Notes: a model not told the origin generated them from the sequence alone. DNA of 64,000 bases from Callipepla californica brunnescens (GCA_023055505.1 JALIRH010000004.1:22501368-22565367); one strand, 5' to 3'. Counted from the stretch's first letter, positions 24,016 to 36,708 are shown. Program-made: numbers and translations.

Positions 24016-26122
24016 GAGAACAAGCTGATGCTTTTGAATGCATGAGAAAAGCAGAGTGCTTAAAAAAAGTACTGCAGATTTTATTTACAGGTGGTTTTGT
24101 TTTGTCTTCATACACTGGCAATGGTGGAACTAACAGCAGAACAACCTAAGTAGTCTATAACATAAAACTTTGCCATCTTTTCATTTCATACCACCAACAT
24201 GCATGCACAGGGTGCAGTTCGTAACCAGCCTGCCCCCTCCCTCCAAAAGGAGAGCTGAATCTGAAGCCAGACACTCTGATGATTGTCCATTGGGTTGGCC
24301 ACGTGAACTCCAAATGAATGCTGATTGTCAATCATAATATCTGTCTTTGCAAACCTGAGCTGCAGCCCACAGATCACTGCTGGCACATGAGTGAAATGCT
24401 ACCTGGAGGCATCAGGTGGAGAAGAACACTCAGGGAGAGTTCCTGCACTCCTGCACTTTATGGCAGTAATAAGGGAATGGCTGTTGTTGCCCGTACAACC
24501 AAAACAGCTTTTGAACATTTCTGCTTTTCATCTGTATTTAATTAAAGAATCACTTCAGTTTGAGCTTCTTCAAAAGCACAAATCTCCTCTATGCCTCCCA
24601 GGCAGGAGGGATGAGAAAGATCAGTTGCTGTCCTCCCAGGTTGTGAGTACAGGCACCGAGCACCTGCAGTGCCATCTAGACACTGACACTGGAAGCTCTA
24701 GGGAAGGGACTTGCAGAGCTCGGGGACTCCGGTAATGCTGCAACTCAGCAGCCACCTTCTTAGCACCCTGCACCGTGCAAAGCCTCCCTGGGACCTGATC
24801 AGGGAAACGCTGCAGGGGATTCATGGGAAGGAGCATTAAACCTTTGCACGGAACTCCTCATGTGACTGAGCGGGCGGGCCGGTGGCCGTGCTCTCCATTG
24901 GCAAGCAGCAGCTTGTGTAGACCTCAGGGTTATTAGATGGGATTGCGGGAGAATGCCAGCAATGCGTGCGGGGCTGGGGGATGAAAGGGAAGCCCGACTC
25001 AATGAATGAACGAAGAAATATGCATGCAATTTGTGAATGACTTTTCTCCCTTTGCTGAACCTGTGCATGAGTTTCTGCAGTGCTTGGTGAAAACCTGAGA
25101 GCACTGTATTGTGTCTGGGGAGGTCTCACCATCCCCTGGCTCTGCATGCCAGCTGCTGGGGCTGCTGTGGTGGCCCAGGTGAGGAGCCACCAGTGACACA
25201 AAGCAGCTATCACATCCCGAGCACAGCAGCTGCTGCTGCTGATGGCCATGGTGACCTGTGGCATTTGAGGGGAAAGCTATGAGGAAGGGATCCTGCAACA
25301 AAAAAAATATGCTAGCCAGCAGGCAGAGCTCACGGAGGCTGTACCCATCACCTCTGTTGTACTTGGGGCCTTCCAGCCTGGCAAGAAGCTGCCCAGGATG
25401 GTGGCTGTAGGCATGCATGCTGGCAGTGTGTGCAGGGAGAAATCTGCTCCTGCAGCATGGCAGTTTGGATAGCTGGAGTAGGGCATTAGCCACTCAGAGA
25501 CGATGTCTCTCCAGCCCCCAGCTTGGCATGCTGGAGCTATCTTTATTATCCTTCAGGGCTGCAAACAAAAAATGCTTTCATTTCAGTTTGGCGGCCGCTC
25601 ATGTTGTGTGTGCTCGGGCTGCTTCCTTAATCACAGCGGCTGCTGACAACTTCTCCTGATAGAGACCCTCTCTTTGACCAGTCCCCACTCCCCCTCTGAT
25701 TTTTGCAGTCAGGACACACAGCAAACTGGGACGATGGTCTGTAAAAATGAGCTCACTGTAATGCAGCGACTCCCGTGCCACAGCTACGCTCTGTTCTTCT
25801 CTTCTGTCCTCTCCATCTGTACTGGTGCTGTTTATTTCCTCTTTCTGGCTGTAAGACGTTTTATTTATGAGCACTAGGTTTCCTGTTGCCTGCAGCTGCC
25901 TGTACTTTCCCCTCCCCAGCCTGTGGGGCTGTTCCATTCAGCCCACACCTCTGTTATTCTGATCACTGAATGTGCTCCCACCCAGTTCGAGTGGTGGCTG
26001 CCTTCCTAACACCTGACACAGAGGGGTCTGCGTGCAAACCCACGCTGAGCCCAAAGTCACAGCAGGGAGGTGACACATAGGCAGTGCTTCCCCGGGCAGC
26101 AGCAGCACCTCTCTTGGCTCAC

Positions 26123-26304
26123 ACGTGGGGAGGAAGGCAGCACGCGGGGCTATAGTCAGTCCGCGGGGCTGCCACTCCCAGGGGTTACGGTTTGCCATGA
26201 GGTTTTTCACGTTGTGGACCACGTCGTGGTAAAAACGCTGCGCGGACTTTCCACACGTGAGGTTCTTGCATGACTTCCTTGACCTTTTGTGGACATCCCG
26301 CATC
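26123..26304 (-). other. candidate coding exon (unrecognised), possible secreted or processed peptide
   Basis: Read on the minus strand. An acceptor (TTTGTGTTTACTACGAG) ends at 26305 and a donor (GTGAGC) starts at 26122, bracketing 182 bases. In the open frame, codons 1-45 end mostly in G or C while the other two frames soon reach stops. This is the pattern of selected coding sequence, although the patch is also CpG-rich. The peptide begins near MRDVHKRSRKSCKNLTC, with a furin-like basic cluster, two cysteines four residues apart and an N-glycosylation motif NLT. It continues through QRFYHDVVHNVKNLMAN to NPWEWQP. I know no family that matches. The weak acceptor and open antisense frame leave room for a CpG-rich non-coding element instead. 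Confidence 0.28.
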
Positions 26305-27819
26305 CTCGTAGTAAACACAAAGATTGCATATACGGAAAGTGAGGTCACACGAAGGAAACAAAATGTTTTGCCACTATGAATGTGATTTCTCAGCTGGAAG
26401 GACGGAGGAGGCACGAGCTCTTAAAGCGCTGCTTTTTACTGGCAAGGCACGTTGGGAAAGCTCACTGGTACGCACTGGGGAGGAGTGCTGGATGTCAGTC
26501 CTGAAATGCAGCAGGGAACAGGGTTGAAGCAATATTCCCTCTCTCACACTGACCATACGAGGGGCTGCCCTATTTTCATCCCTTTTTCTACCTATTTGCT
26601 GTGAGCTCAGGGCCTGAGAGCTGAGCAAGGTAGGTGCAGGCTCACAGGAGCCCACAGGCGGGATGCAGTGTGTGGGCAGCTGCGGCTGTGGCACACTGCA
26701 GCACACTCTGATACTTTTCACTTTGTGTCAGAGCTCAGAGAGCTGCCTGGGAACATTAAATGTGTAGCAGTCCTCTGACATCCTCTAGGTTAGATGGAAA
26801 TGGGAGATCCTGAGCATGAGAATTATGAAAGCTCCCAGTGTGCTACCTGCAAGCCAGTGCTTTAACCCCAGCATCCTGGCCAAATTCCAGCTCCGCTAAT
26901 TACATCCTGCCTATGTGAAAATTCCCCTGCATTCTTACACAGCCCTTCTTCCCCACTTGTTCTCGGCAGCTGGGTGGCGTTGCCAGGCGCAGCAAAGTGC
27001 TTGCCATGTCTCAGCCTGGGCCTGGCTGTCTTTCAGTGGGAATGAAGGGAGTGCTGTGCAAGGCATCTGCGGGGACTCTGGGTCCTTGGCAGGGTAGCTG
27101 CCGCAGCTCTGCGGCTGCCCTGGCACGAACAGGGCAAAGGCACCGTGAGGGGCTGCAGGGTTGGACCACGGGGAAGGCAGCAGGAACTGCTGGGCTCCCA
27201 ACTGGTTTTGCTCCCTTTTTCCTTCTTTTTCACTTGATGACTCATGTGGATGTTGCTTTTGGCTCATCCCTGTTGGAACTACTCTTCTCAGCTGTCCATT
27301 AATCGCCCCGGTAAAACCTGACTCATGCCACCGAAGAGGAACTGGCTGGGATTATCCCTCTCTTCAGAAGAGAGGCCAGAGAATGGCTGCAGCAATAGCT
27401 GTGGGATTCTGATAATAAGAACTGTGACTCACTAAGAAAAGGATAATGAACTCATAGGTATTTATACAGGAGAGTGGCTTACTGGCTCATCTATCCAATG
27501 TCCTTGTCAGTCAAGATCTCTCTCTGACTGTGATAATTTTACCATAGCCCTACCTAAATCCACTATGGCGACACAAGCTAGAGGCTGCTCATGCTGGTAA
27601 CTCCACTGCCTCAGCAGAGGTGGGATGTGCTCAAAGCAGAGCAGTGTCTTGTTTTTCCTCTTCTCTGCTCACATTCCACTCTGATCTTTTCAGCATCTGA
27701 ATCTCATGGGAGAGACAGAGGTCTCTGTCTTTCAAGGGGGAAAAAGCAAGGTTATGTCCAGGTGTGATGCCAACCTGCTCTCACTATATCCCAGAAGGGC
27801 AAGTACAGCAAGCCTTGAA

Positions 27820-27859
27820 AAGGCAGGGAACTGTGCTGCAAGGCAGGGAACTGTGGTGG
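27820..27859 (+). repeat. 20-base tandem duplication
   Basis: Two adjacent 20-base units, AAGGCAGGGAACTGTG plus four bases, at 27820-27839 and 27840-27859. They differ at two positions near the end of the unit. Local duplication with slight later divergence. Confidence 0.85.
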
Positions 27860-30389
27860 CTGTGGTGTAAGACAGAAGGCTGGGACCCAAAGACCTGAGT
27901 CCTCCTGCTACCCTGCCTGTGTGATTTCAGGCTAGGTTCTTACAACTTTTTTTAGACTCATTATCCCCATCTTTAAATTGTATTTAGTCCTTACTTCACA
28001 GGGCTGAGAAGAAGGGGATTAAGCTTTAATTCATTAATGTCTGTAACACATTTTAGAACTTGGATGGAAATTTCCCAGGTTTTTGCAGAGAGCATTAAAA
28101 AGCTTATCTCCCTCTCTGACTGCACATGCTCCTGTAATTTGAGAGAAACGAGTGAAACAGCACTCGCATTTGAGTGTTTATAATAATAAAAAGAACACCC
28201 TTACCCTGCAGCTTCCCCTCTCTATCCTTCCATGTTTAAATAAAGAAAAAAGGAGAGAAGCAGCAATAAGAAATTTCAGTCTAAACAGAGTCCAGTTGCT
28301 CCCTGGAGACTTGAATGCGTCTCAGTGGAATTTTCCCTGCCTTCAGTCTTTTGTACTTCTGAAAGGTCCTGGAAGCAGGCATGTGACTGTAAGAGCAAAA
28401 ACCACTTCTGTGTCTGAGTGCTCTACCAAATATTTACAAGATATCCAGATAAAATGGCGACAAGCAAGTTCAGCAGTGTTTGACTGACCGGACAGCAGTG
28501 CAGCACTGACAAGAAGGAAGTCTAAACTTTGATTAACACAAAATTAAAATCGGTAAAGCTGGAGGACTGCTCTTCCCCAGGGTGAAACCTATTAGCCTTT
28601 AAAAGTAACTTATTGAAATGGAGTAGCTTGCTTATGATGGAAACCTGCCTGAACATGCATGTCAGCAGAGAGCTACAGAGCAGCCCCCTCCCCACCAGCC
28701 TGCTTGGTGGCTGCAAGCAAAGGGACATTGGCTTCCTCACCCTGACAGCTCTTCAGCCTCCCACATTGCAGCTGTAAAGGTGCACAGTGCTATTTAATAA
28801 GGGCCTTGCATTCTTTGGGAACACTCTTGGTCACCCCAAACCTGCCCAGCAAACAGCAGATGGCAACCTGCTCACCCTAGCACTGATCCTGCTGCAGTGG
28901 ATCCCCTTACTAGGTTACCTGTAGCTCCCACGCTTCTGTGCAGGGTGCTCTTCTTCACATGAGGATGCTCAGTGAAGCTTTCCCCACGGCTGCTGGGGAC
29001 TGAACCACCTCTAGGGCCGATGGTGACTGTGCATCAGCCATCAGCACTAACCCAGAGTGTACATCCTTTCCCTTAGGGATGTGAGGATTGAAGACAGGGA
29101 ACAACTTGATGTCACTCACAGCTGAGCCAGTGCCTTCAGTGGCCTTGAGCAAGTCATCCATTCTCTCAGTCTCAGTAAGGTGTGAGTGCATAGTGCAGTG
29201 GAACCGCAGTGCTCTGTGTGTTTGATTGCCCGTTCCTCCAGGCTGGTGTCAGGGTGAATCAGGAAGGCCTGTGAGGTCTGTGCTTCTTCACTGACATGTC
29301 TGTTGTTTATAGAGTTTTATTACTATGTCATTTAATTTAACCTGAACAAAATTCTCATAATTCCAAGGTTTAATATGGCCCCACACGTACAGAGAGCTGC
29401 ACTTGTTTTTGAAGTTAGCCTCCAAAGAGGCAAAAGAAGAATACCTACTATCTGCTCCACCGGATTTTTAAAAAAATAGGATTGCTGTTCATCCATTTGT
29501 CGGTGAAGATTGCATCTGAGCTTTCTGTGGACTGGGCGTATTACCAGGAGTCTCGTCGGTAGTGTTGAGTAAAGCATTTCTCAAGGCAGTGTTTCTCACT
29601 TGTATGGTTTTCAGGGCAGGACTGATTCCTTCCTGGGGTAAATTCACTAGATCCTTTCCATCTGAAACACACAACAGACACCTCAGTGACGACAGGTATC
29701 AATGAAATGACAAAGTCACCATTTCCTCCAACCATTTGGAAACCAGCTTAATTCACAAAACAAATCAAGGGAAATTTCAGCATAAACTAATTTCACACTG
29801 GTTGAACATGGATGTACTTACTCATATAACAGTCCTCTTTCTGCTGCCTTTCCTTTAGTTACCAATATCCAGACTCATTCTCATTCTGTGCGGCAAAGTT
29901 TCTGATGCTACTCTTGTGTTCTGGAGCCAAACCTTCAAGCAGTCCAGCTCCCACTGTAACACTTTGGCAGAGCTCTCCCAGGGCCAGTGTATATCTGTTG
30001 AGGACCTTTGTGTCACTCTAGCTTCCCAGTAAAACTTTTTTGGTAGCTGGTGCTTGTGAATAGAGAATGGGATATGCTACAGGACTGACATCTCTACCAC
30101 AGTTTGCTTTTTACAATTCAAACGTTTCCTAGAGTTACACAGAGCTTATACCAGTCTATTTTCCAACTATTAGCAAATAGTATGGCTGCACCCTATATGC
30201 TTTTCTAATACTTAGGCTGAGAGCAAAGCCTCCCTCCTAACCTGTATATCTGTTCCACTTTTAAGCTTAGTCTCATGTCAATAGCTGCAAAGTGCTTTGG
30301 GATATAGTTCACTCTGTAAATAAGGAATATTATATTACTGTGATTAAACACATTTAGAAAATAGACTGTTGTTAGTGAGAGCAGATATT

Positions 30390-30405
30390 AAAAAAAAAAA
30401 AAAAA
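30390..30405. repeat. poly-A tract
   Basis: Sixteen consecutive As followed by GGAAG. No adjoining retroposed sequence was recognised. Confidence 0.5.
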
Positions 30406-31945
30406 GGAAGTCATCTTTTTGACGCCTTCCTGATCACCTTGCAAATTGATGGGAAAGAATACAAACTGAAGAGACACACTGAGCTATTAAGACCAAAATA
30501 TCCAAGGTAAGAATGAATCACCAGTCAGATCAAGCCATGTCCTCCTGTCTGCTGCTATCAAGTGCATTGCAAGGTAGCAAGCTCCTACTCAAATATGTAC
30601 TTCTGATTTCTACAGCTGATCCATTGTGACAAGCTCCGTTGTAGCCTGGGGAGTGGGCAGCTCCCAAGGGCTCAGCAGAACAGGCAGCTCCCATCTGGGC
30701 TGGTCCCTATTGTGCTCCATTAAAGCTTTGAAGTCAATAAAGCTCAACGGAGAAAGCTGAAAGGCAAGGTATTCCCCTGCAACAGGTCATGACATGATTC
30801 ATATTAACAGAGGGGATATCATAGAAGAATCAGAAGACTTACAAGAGTTGTAAAGGTAAGCTGTGCCTCTGTTTTCCTCCTCTTCTCTATCCCTCCTTAT
30901 TAACTGTATGAAAACTTGCTACCCTAGAAAAGTTTCTCCTATAGCAAATTGGTATAACTGTACTGACAGTGATGATAGTCATAATGCACTCTGGCCAATA
31001 AACCTGTGATGAATTCCTCAAGATATACGTGACTGTTTAAAACAACCTTCCTATATACTGTAAGACATCTACAGCATTGGTAAAAAATATGTCTCTAACT
31101 AACTTTATTTATTTTAATGTAGAGCTTGCTTGACAACTTAGAAAATGGAGGAAAGATCTTTTCAGTGAATTTACTGGCAGAGAAGAATGAGCCAGTGCTG
31201 TTGTCTACACTCTGTCTAGCTTTGGAAGAGGGTTAGCAGTAAATGTATCTGAAGAAATATTTCAGCAGAAAGCTAAGAAAGTGAGTAGAAGAGCAAAGTT
31301 TTTCCAAAGAGACTGTTCTGCTCTTTGTGGGCCTTTGGGAACTTTATATTCTTATGTGTTAAAAATAAGTTAAAAAACAAAGCAAAAAAAAAAACAAACC
31401 AAAAAACCACCAACAAATAAACCCTTAGCTCTGAAACTCAACAAAATAAGAAACCAGTTAATGGGAAAAATAGCATTATTTTTACGTGACAAAGTCCCTC
31501 AGCAAAGGTACAGAAAATACCATCTTTCTTCAAAAAGAATACAGGCATTCTGCAGTAACGGTGTACTACACTTACCAACATTGCCTTTCTGAGAGCATTA
31601 AAGATAAGGTAAAAGATTTTTATAAATGTCAGATTTCTAGCCCAGAGATAACCCAGTAAATATGCATTTTCACTATCCCACCACTTTTTTGCTCATTTGT
31701 TTGTTTCTGTTAAACCATGACATTTAAAAGAAATGACAGGAATTTCTGAGGTATGTTTAATGCCGCTGTTTCTTCAATAGCATTGCTTGGGAATGCTAAG
31801 CCTAATGAGCGTCAGATTTTATAAAGCGGTCATCATTTTCAACTATAGGATACTGCAGTTTTTTTCTGGATCTCACTCAAGTTCATTTTCCACCAAGCAG
31901 AGTTTGCACTGGATGCTTAATTGCAAGTTTAGCTAAAGAAAGACT

Positions 31946-31975
31946 CCATCCGTCCATCTGTCTGTCCATCCATAA
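31946..31975 (+). repeat. imperfect tetranucleotide microsatellite (CCAT/CTGT)
   Basis: A short run of CCAT, CCGT, CTGT and CCAT units. It is degenerate and too short to be strongly unstable. Confidence 0.6.
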
Positions 31976-32464
31976 TCACAAATTATAAACATTAATACAG
32001 CATTTTTTTTTTTTAGCACAGATTTTCTAGAATAACCCCTATTTCTTAATAGGTATTGAACAATTCCTGTTGATTGCGTATGGAATGGCATTACACAGTT
32101 GTGTCCTTACCTGAAGTAAGCTGATGCTACATAAAACTGCTCAGATTTCTACACAGGCTCTCATTCAGCCTTTTTTATTTCCTCTGAGTGATTCAACTGG
32201 TGGAACTGGCCTAAATGATTATAAGCAAGCACATGTAACTCTTTCACCGTGCTAGAAGCCATTGCGAAGTTATTTGTAGTGTATGTATGCAAATCAACTT
32301 CAGTTTGAGATAGTGTGGGAGAAGTTGGAGGGGGATTTCCCTGCTTTATGTAATCTGTTGTTGCTCATTAGCTTCCTCTATTCACATGGCCAGGAGGCAC
32401 AGGCATGACACCACGGGTAATTTCTCAAACTGAACCTGAAAGCAAAGCCAACGTGCTCAGTGAC

Positions 32465-32533
32465 CTTCAGCAGCCTCGCAGCTTTCGGTAAATCCTCCAA
32501 CTCTAGCTCAGTGATATCCGGAATAAAGGTGGC
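32465..32533 (-). other. candidate 69-base in-phase coding exon (unrecognised)
   Basis: Read on the minus strand. A strong pyrimidine tract and acceptor (CCCCCACTTCTCCTCCAG) ends at 32534, and a donor-like CTGAAG|GTCACTGAG follows 69 bases later at 32464. The island is exactly 23 codons, open in one frame and phase 0 at both ends. It reads ATFIPDITELELEDLPKAAR followed by LLK, an acidic then amphipathic segment. Four CpGs survive. The 'IPD' followed by spaced E and 'ED' recalls short acidic motifs in some intraflagellar-transport proteins such as IFT43. The remainder does not match, so I do not assign a gene. The donor is only moderate. Confidence 0.28.
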
Positions 32534-33839
32534 CTGGAGGAGAAGTGGGGGAACGACTCCGCTGGTTAGGGTTTCTCTCACTGGCGTGCTTCAGAAGTGG
32601 GTGACGGCCAGGAACATCTGCGTGCTAGCCTCAGATGTCTACCACAGCTCTAACTTCCTTTTCTCCATCCATACACAGTGCTGCACTGGGCACAGGTTCC
32701 ATGCCACCAGTTCAGTATGGGATCAGTATGGCACAGATCTGAAACCAGGTTGCCAGCCACACTGAGCTAGCCTGTCACCTTATCCCAGATGGGGGCTGGG
32801 GAAAGGCAAGTCTCACGTGCTCAGACACATCTAGCAGAGTCAGGCTGGGCAAGCAGAAGCCCTAAAGCACGTCCTCAGGGACACAGAATGCTGTGCTGCT
32901 GAGGGCAGCCTGTGCTGAGGCCCAGGTGAGTGGCTCCATGCCAGCCCAGGTATCAGTCTCTACACGGTGCACTGTGTTGAACTGATTGCGGTGTTATTGT
33001 CCCGTGTGAGAAGATTTATAATTCAGTGCCTATCCAGATTCTGAGAAATGGGCTTACCGAAAACTGCTGCTAAGGGAAATACAGCAGGTGAAGTAAGCAT
33101 GGTGGCACTGAGGAGGAAGGAAATCTCCCTGCAGCGCACTGATAAGAGCACGCTTGATATACACTGCGTTCAGTTTGAACAATCCGCAACCAGGAAAACA
33201 TAGGCTAGCTGAAGGAAACTCAGCTCACCGAGGCCCTAGGGACTGAATCAGTCTGTTAAAGTGCTTTGTTGGTCTTACATATCAGTACTTAATTAGGATG
33301 CTTAACAAACACATCAGAAAGATAGTAACTGTTAAATATTCAGCAGGATGACCTTTCAGTCACAATTCTGAATAAAGTTCTCGGAAAGCTTGTTTTAGGT
33401 ACTTCAACATCACCAGTGGAATTGGGCTGGACTGAAAATAAACAAAGAAAAAATATAATAGGGCACTACTGATTGTAGAGACCTGGCTAAAAACTCAGGT
33501 CTTGCCACCGGCACTCTGCATGATGCTTCCTGTTCTGTGCTTCTGTTCTCCCATCTATAAAAAGAGCACGGTCGTACTGGCAGTCCTGGTAACCCTCTGA
33601 GATGAGCGGATAGAAAAGCCATAATTAGTTATTTATAACTTACTCTTATTTCTGAGGAAGGAAGAGCAAAGACAAGAAGCCATCAAGCTTTCAGGCTTTC
33701 TCGATTATCATAAAAAAGAAAAAAAACAAAAAGACCACGCAACATGAATTTCACACAACAGAAAGGTTTAGCGAGTCACCTTTAAGGAGAAAGAGTGCGA
33801 GCACAATTAAAGAAAATTACAAGCAGGCAGACAGTCAGG

Positions 33840-33990
33840 AAAACACTCCAGATGGTGGAGTGAGTTAGGCTGCAGAACTGGCTCCCACAGGAAGCGGTGA
33901 AACCCCCATTGTTTGAGACATTTGAAATGGAATTCTTCAAAGTGCTGGTATATATAATACAAGGAACTGCTCTGTGCTGCCTCTAACAGG
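33840..33990 (+). mobile_element. probable ancient CR1 fragment
   Basis: The stretch TTAGGCTGCAGAACTGGCTC, then CCACAGGAAGCGGTGAAACC, then CCCCATTGTTTGAGACATTT resembles the part of old CR1 copies just before the 3' UTR. The final terminal block was not found, so it is truncated at both ends. Assigned from memory of the consensus. Confidence 0.4.
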
Positions 33991-35789
33991 TAATGGCACT
34001 AGGACAATGCGTATAGAGTGACACACACCATTTCTGCAACCTTTAAGAGAATTCTTGCTGCTGTGACTATGAGGAGCTGTAGACTCTCTTTTTTATCAGT
34101 ATATTATCTGAGAAACATCCAGAGGGGAGTCTCTACATTGCGGTTTTGCAGGAGGTGGATTCGGTACACCTTAATAGATCTTCTGTGTTCCTACTCTGAG
34201 ATCTGAAGTTTGTATATCCAAGAGGGAAAAAATTGATACCTATTTTCCCTCGAATGATTATGGTGTACATCCTAGTATTTGGGACTATTTATTTCCTATA
34301 TTATGATCTGTTGAGAAACTGGGTGGCTTGCTTTTTACAAGCAGTGGTTTGCAGAAGAAAGACTGTGATTTTAATAGGAACCAAATGAGAGTTCATTACG
34401 TAAACGGCATTATGAGACGCAGAACTGATGTTGAAATGCTAAATGCTCTAGGTCAAACTCACCAAAATGGGAACTGGCAGCGGCTTGCTGGAATGCAGGG
34501 GTTTCTCCACACTCGGATACTACTGCAAACATTTCCCACTGCTGCTAATGCTGGTTCAGCTCCTCTGGACGTAGCTGTGGAGGGAGCCCGACTGCTTCTG
34601 TTGTTACTGGCACTTAAAATCTGTAGACCTTCTCTAAAACACACATTCAGAGCTTTGGGCCAGTTTTATTGATACAACTTGGTTTACTGGTTGGAGCAGG
34701 TAGAGGAAGAGAAATTTTTATAAGGAGCTTAGAAACTGGAGTTTTAATGCCTTCATTTCCTCTTGGTCTCATAACCTACTGGTATATGAAGAAAGAGGCA
34801 AATTGATTCAGATGGCAGAAGTGCACTGGTGACCTGGCCTTATTTTGTTCACTTTGGCTGTGTACAGATTTCTCTCACAGGCTCCCTGCCTTAGACCATC
34901 ATGGTGATCTAAACATGGAAGGCCTCGAGTCCTCCTTCTTGTGGTGTGGGGAGGGACAGGGAACTGCAGGGCCTGCCCAGGGGCAGGACAAGTGAGCTCC
35001 CGATCCTTCCAAATGCTGGGCTCTCTCAGGTGCCACAGCACGCTGCATGTGAAGGCTGGCACCATCTCCGTGCTGCTGCCATCCCAGCCAGAAATGTGGC
35101 AATTTCCTTAGGAATGAATCACTAACAGAAAACAAACAAGAGCTATTTGAGAAGTTTCTCCTTCCCTCTAAATGTCCTGTCCAGTATCATATTCCTGACA
35201 GTTTATTCTTCAAGAATTTAGTAATCTAAGGTTTCAGTGACTCATCTGATGAACCTTCTACCCATTTCCTGGAAAGAGTCCTGTGCAGTCCCAGTCTCAT
35301 TCTGCCAACATTTTCATATATTCCCATTTTCCACCATTTTACAGGTGGGAGAGAGGCAAAAATATTTTGGATGCACCAAATATGCAATGTAACCGGAAAA
35401 CAGAGTGTTGAAAGAAACATCTGGAAAACAAAGATGGGCACTGAATCACAGAGTCTCTTTTGGAATTAGCTGCCCCTTGGACTGACAGCTGGATAGAAGA
35501 AAAGGAGCTGCTGTTATAAGAGCTGTGTGGTACAATACAGCCATGAATTTGCCAGGGCTGTACCCTATAAAATGAAGATGAAAACACATCACTGCATGGG
35601 TGTGACTCACTCTGGGCAATCGCTACTGATGACAAGTACCCTGACACAAACTGTTGAATGAATGGGGCTGGATGGGAACCAAACTAGACATTTTACATAT
35701 TTAAGCCAATCTGAAATACACTTCTGTGTAGAAAAAAGACTGCTTCCTTTCCTGATGTAGTGGAAATGCTAAGTCACAGCTTGAAACAG

Positions 35790-35975
35790 TGATTGAGCAC
35801 ATGGTGGGAAGGCGAGGCCAACCCAGGGGAGCTCAGGTGCAAGCAATGCACCTGAGTGACCAGAAGGGTGAAGCCAGGATCCTCCCCTTCCCAGATCTCA
35901 TTTAAGGGTTGGCAGTGGAGGCAAAGGTATCTTGCTGGAGATTCCTGCCTCCCAGAGGTCTTCTAAGGGTAAGCA
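35790..35975 (+). repeat. possible old interspersed repeat with internal hairpin
   Basis: Within this stretch CTCAGGTGC at 35832-35840 is repeated as its exact reverse complement at 35848-35856, across a seven-base loop. The following text (CAGATCTCATTTAAGGG, GGCAGTGGAGGC, TGGAGATTCCTGCCTCCCAG) reads like a repetitive-element consensus of the avian LTR type. I cannot name a family, and no second copy is in this window. Confidence 0.25.
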
Positions 35976-36267
35976 GTTTCTTTCTTTGTTTTTGTGTCCT
36001 CATCTGCTGTGTTTAGGCTTGTTCTCATTTGCTGTAGCCTAGGATTGTGCTACTCTGCTATTGTTGCTGTACTTTCTATCACATTACAGCATTACATCTG
36101 GTTAAAAAGAATGTTCAAATGCTGCTTGCAGGCTGTTTGAATGGTACTTTGATACTTCAGCAGACTTTGATTTAAGTCAGGTTGTCCTATGCCTACAGCA
36201 GGTGGTTGCCTAGATATCAGTGATGTCTAGGCTGTGCCTCCTATCAAACACGGGTGTACTACCTGTA

Positions 36268-36430
36268 CATAGAACCATACAAACAACTATAGAATGGCTT
36301 GGGTAGGAGCATTGCAGTTTATCTAGTTCTAATTCCCTGCCATGGGCATGGTTGCTACCTTATCCTGCAGTTAGAACAGGATGGTTCTAGTGCTGTTCTT
36401 AAATTTGGAAATGTGAGCATAAGCCCATCA
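36268..36430 (-). mobile_element. CR1 3'-end fragment, minus strand
   Basis: On the plus strand it reads ATAGAATGGCTTGGGTAGGA, then TATCTAGTTCTAATTCCCTGC and CATGGGCATGG. These are the reverse complement of a CR1 3' UTR and tail. The terminal repeat is at the low-coordinate end (CATAGAACCATA near 36268). It is diverged and 5'-truncated; the far limit is uncertain. Confidence 0.75.
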
Positions 36431-36653
36431 ACATCACTTCAGAAGTGTGGACCAGCTCAGAGATAATGCCAGTGTATACTTATGGACCTCTGCTTTTTTC
36501 TGGAGCATCTTCAGCCCAAGCACCACTGGCTTACACTGACTCAGAACAGGGTTAGCAAAGGAATTTGCAGATCTGTCTGATGCAGGCTGGGACAACGTGT
36601 CAAGTGTTCTTTGAGGATGCTTTTAGTGCTCACTTATACCAGTATAACTGGCG

Positions 36654-36708
36654 TGTATACTGGTGTGTATATATACACATGCTTATACATGTCAATATAT
36701 ATATACAC
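36654..36708. repeat. TA/TG-rich simple sequence
   Basis: Interrupted GTATATAC/ATATATAT runs. Alternating purine-pyrimidine sequence of this kind is unstable, and no function is implied. Confidence 0.6.

Larger units (their letters stand above)
17881..26122. other. no gene recognised; candidate regulatory stretches and CpG-richer patches
   Basis: Somewhat GC-richer than the rest of the window. Apart from the candidate conserved stretches and CpG patches listed separately, I see no repeats and no recognisable coding sequence. Confidence 0.5.
26305..32464. other. no gene recognised
   Basis: Unique-looking sequence with a small tandem duplication, poly-A tracts and a short microsatellite. A/C-rich simple sequence lies at about 31380-31425. 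No exon linking the minus-strand candidates at 26.1 and 32.5 kb was recognised. Confidence 0.5.
32534..36267. other. no gene recognised
   Basis: Unique-looking sequence except for an old CR1 scrap and one possible repeat, listed separately. Confidence 0.55.
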
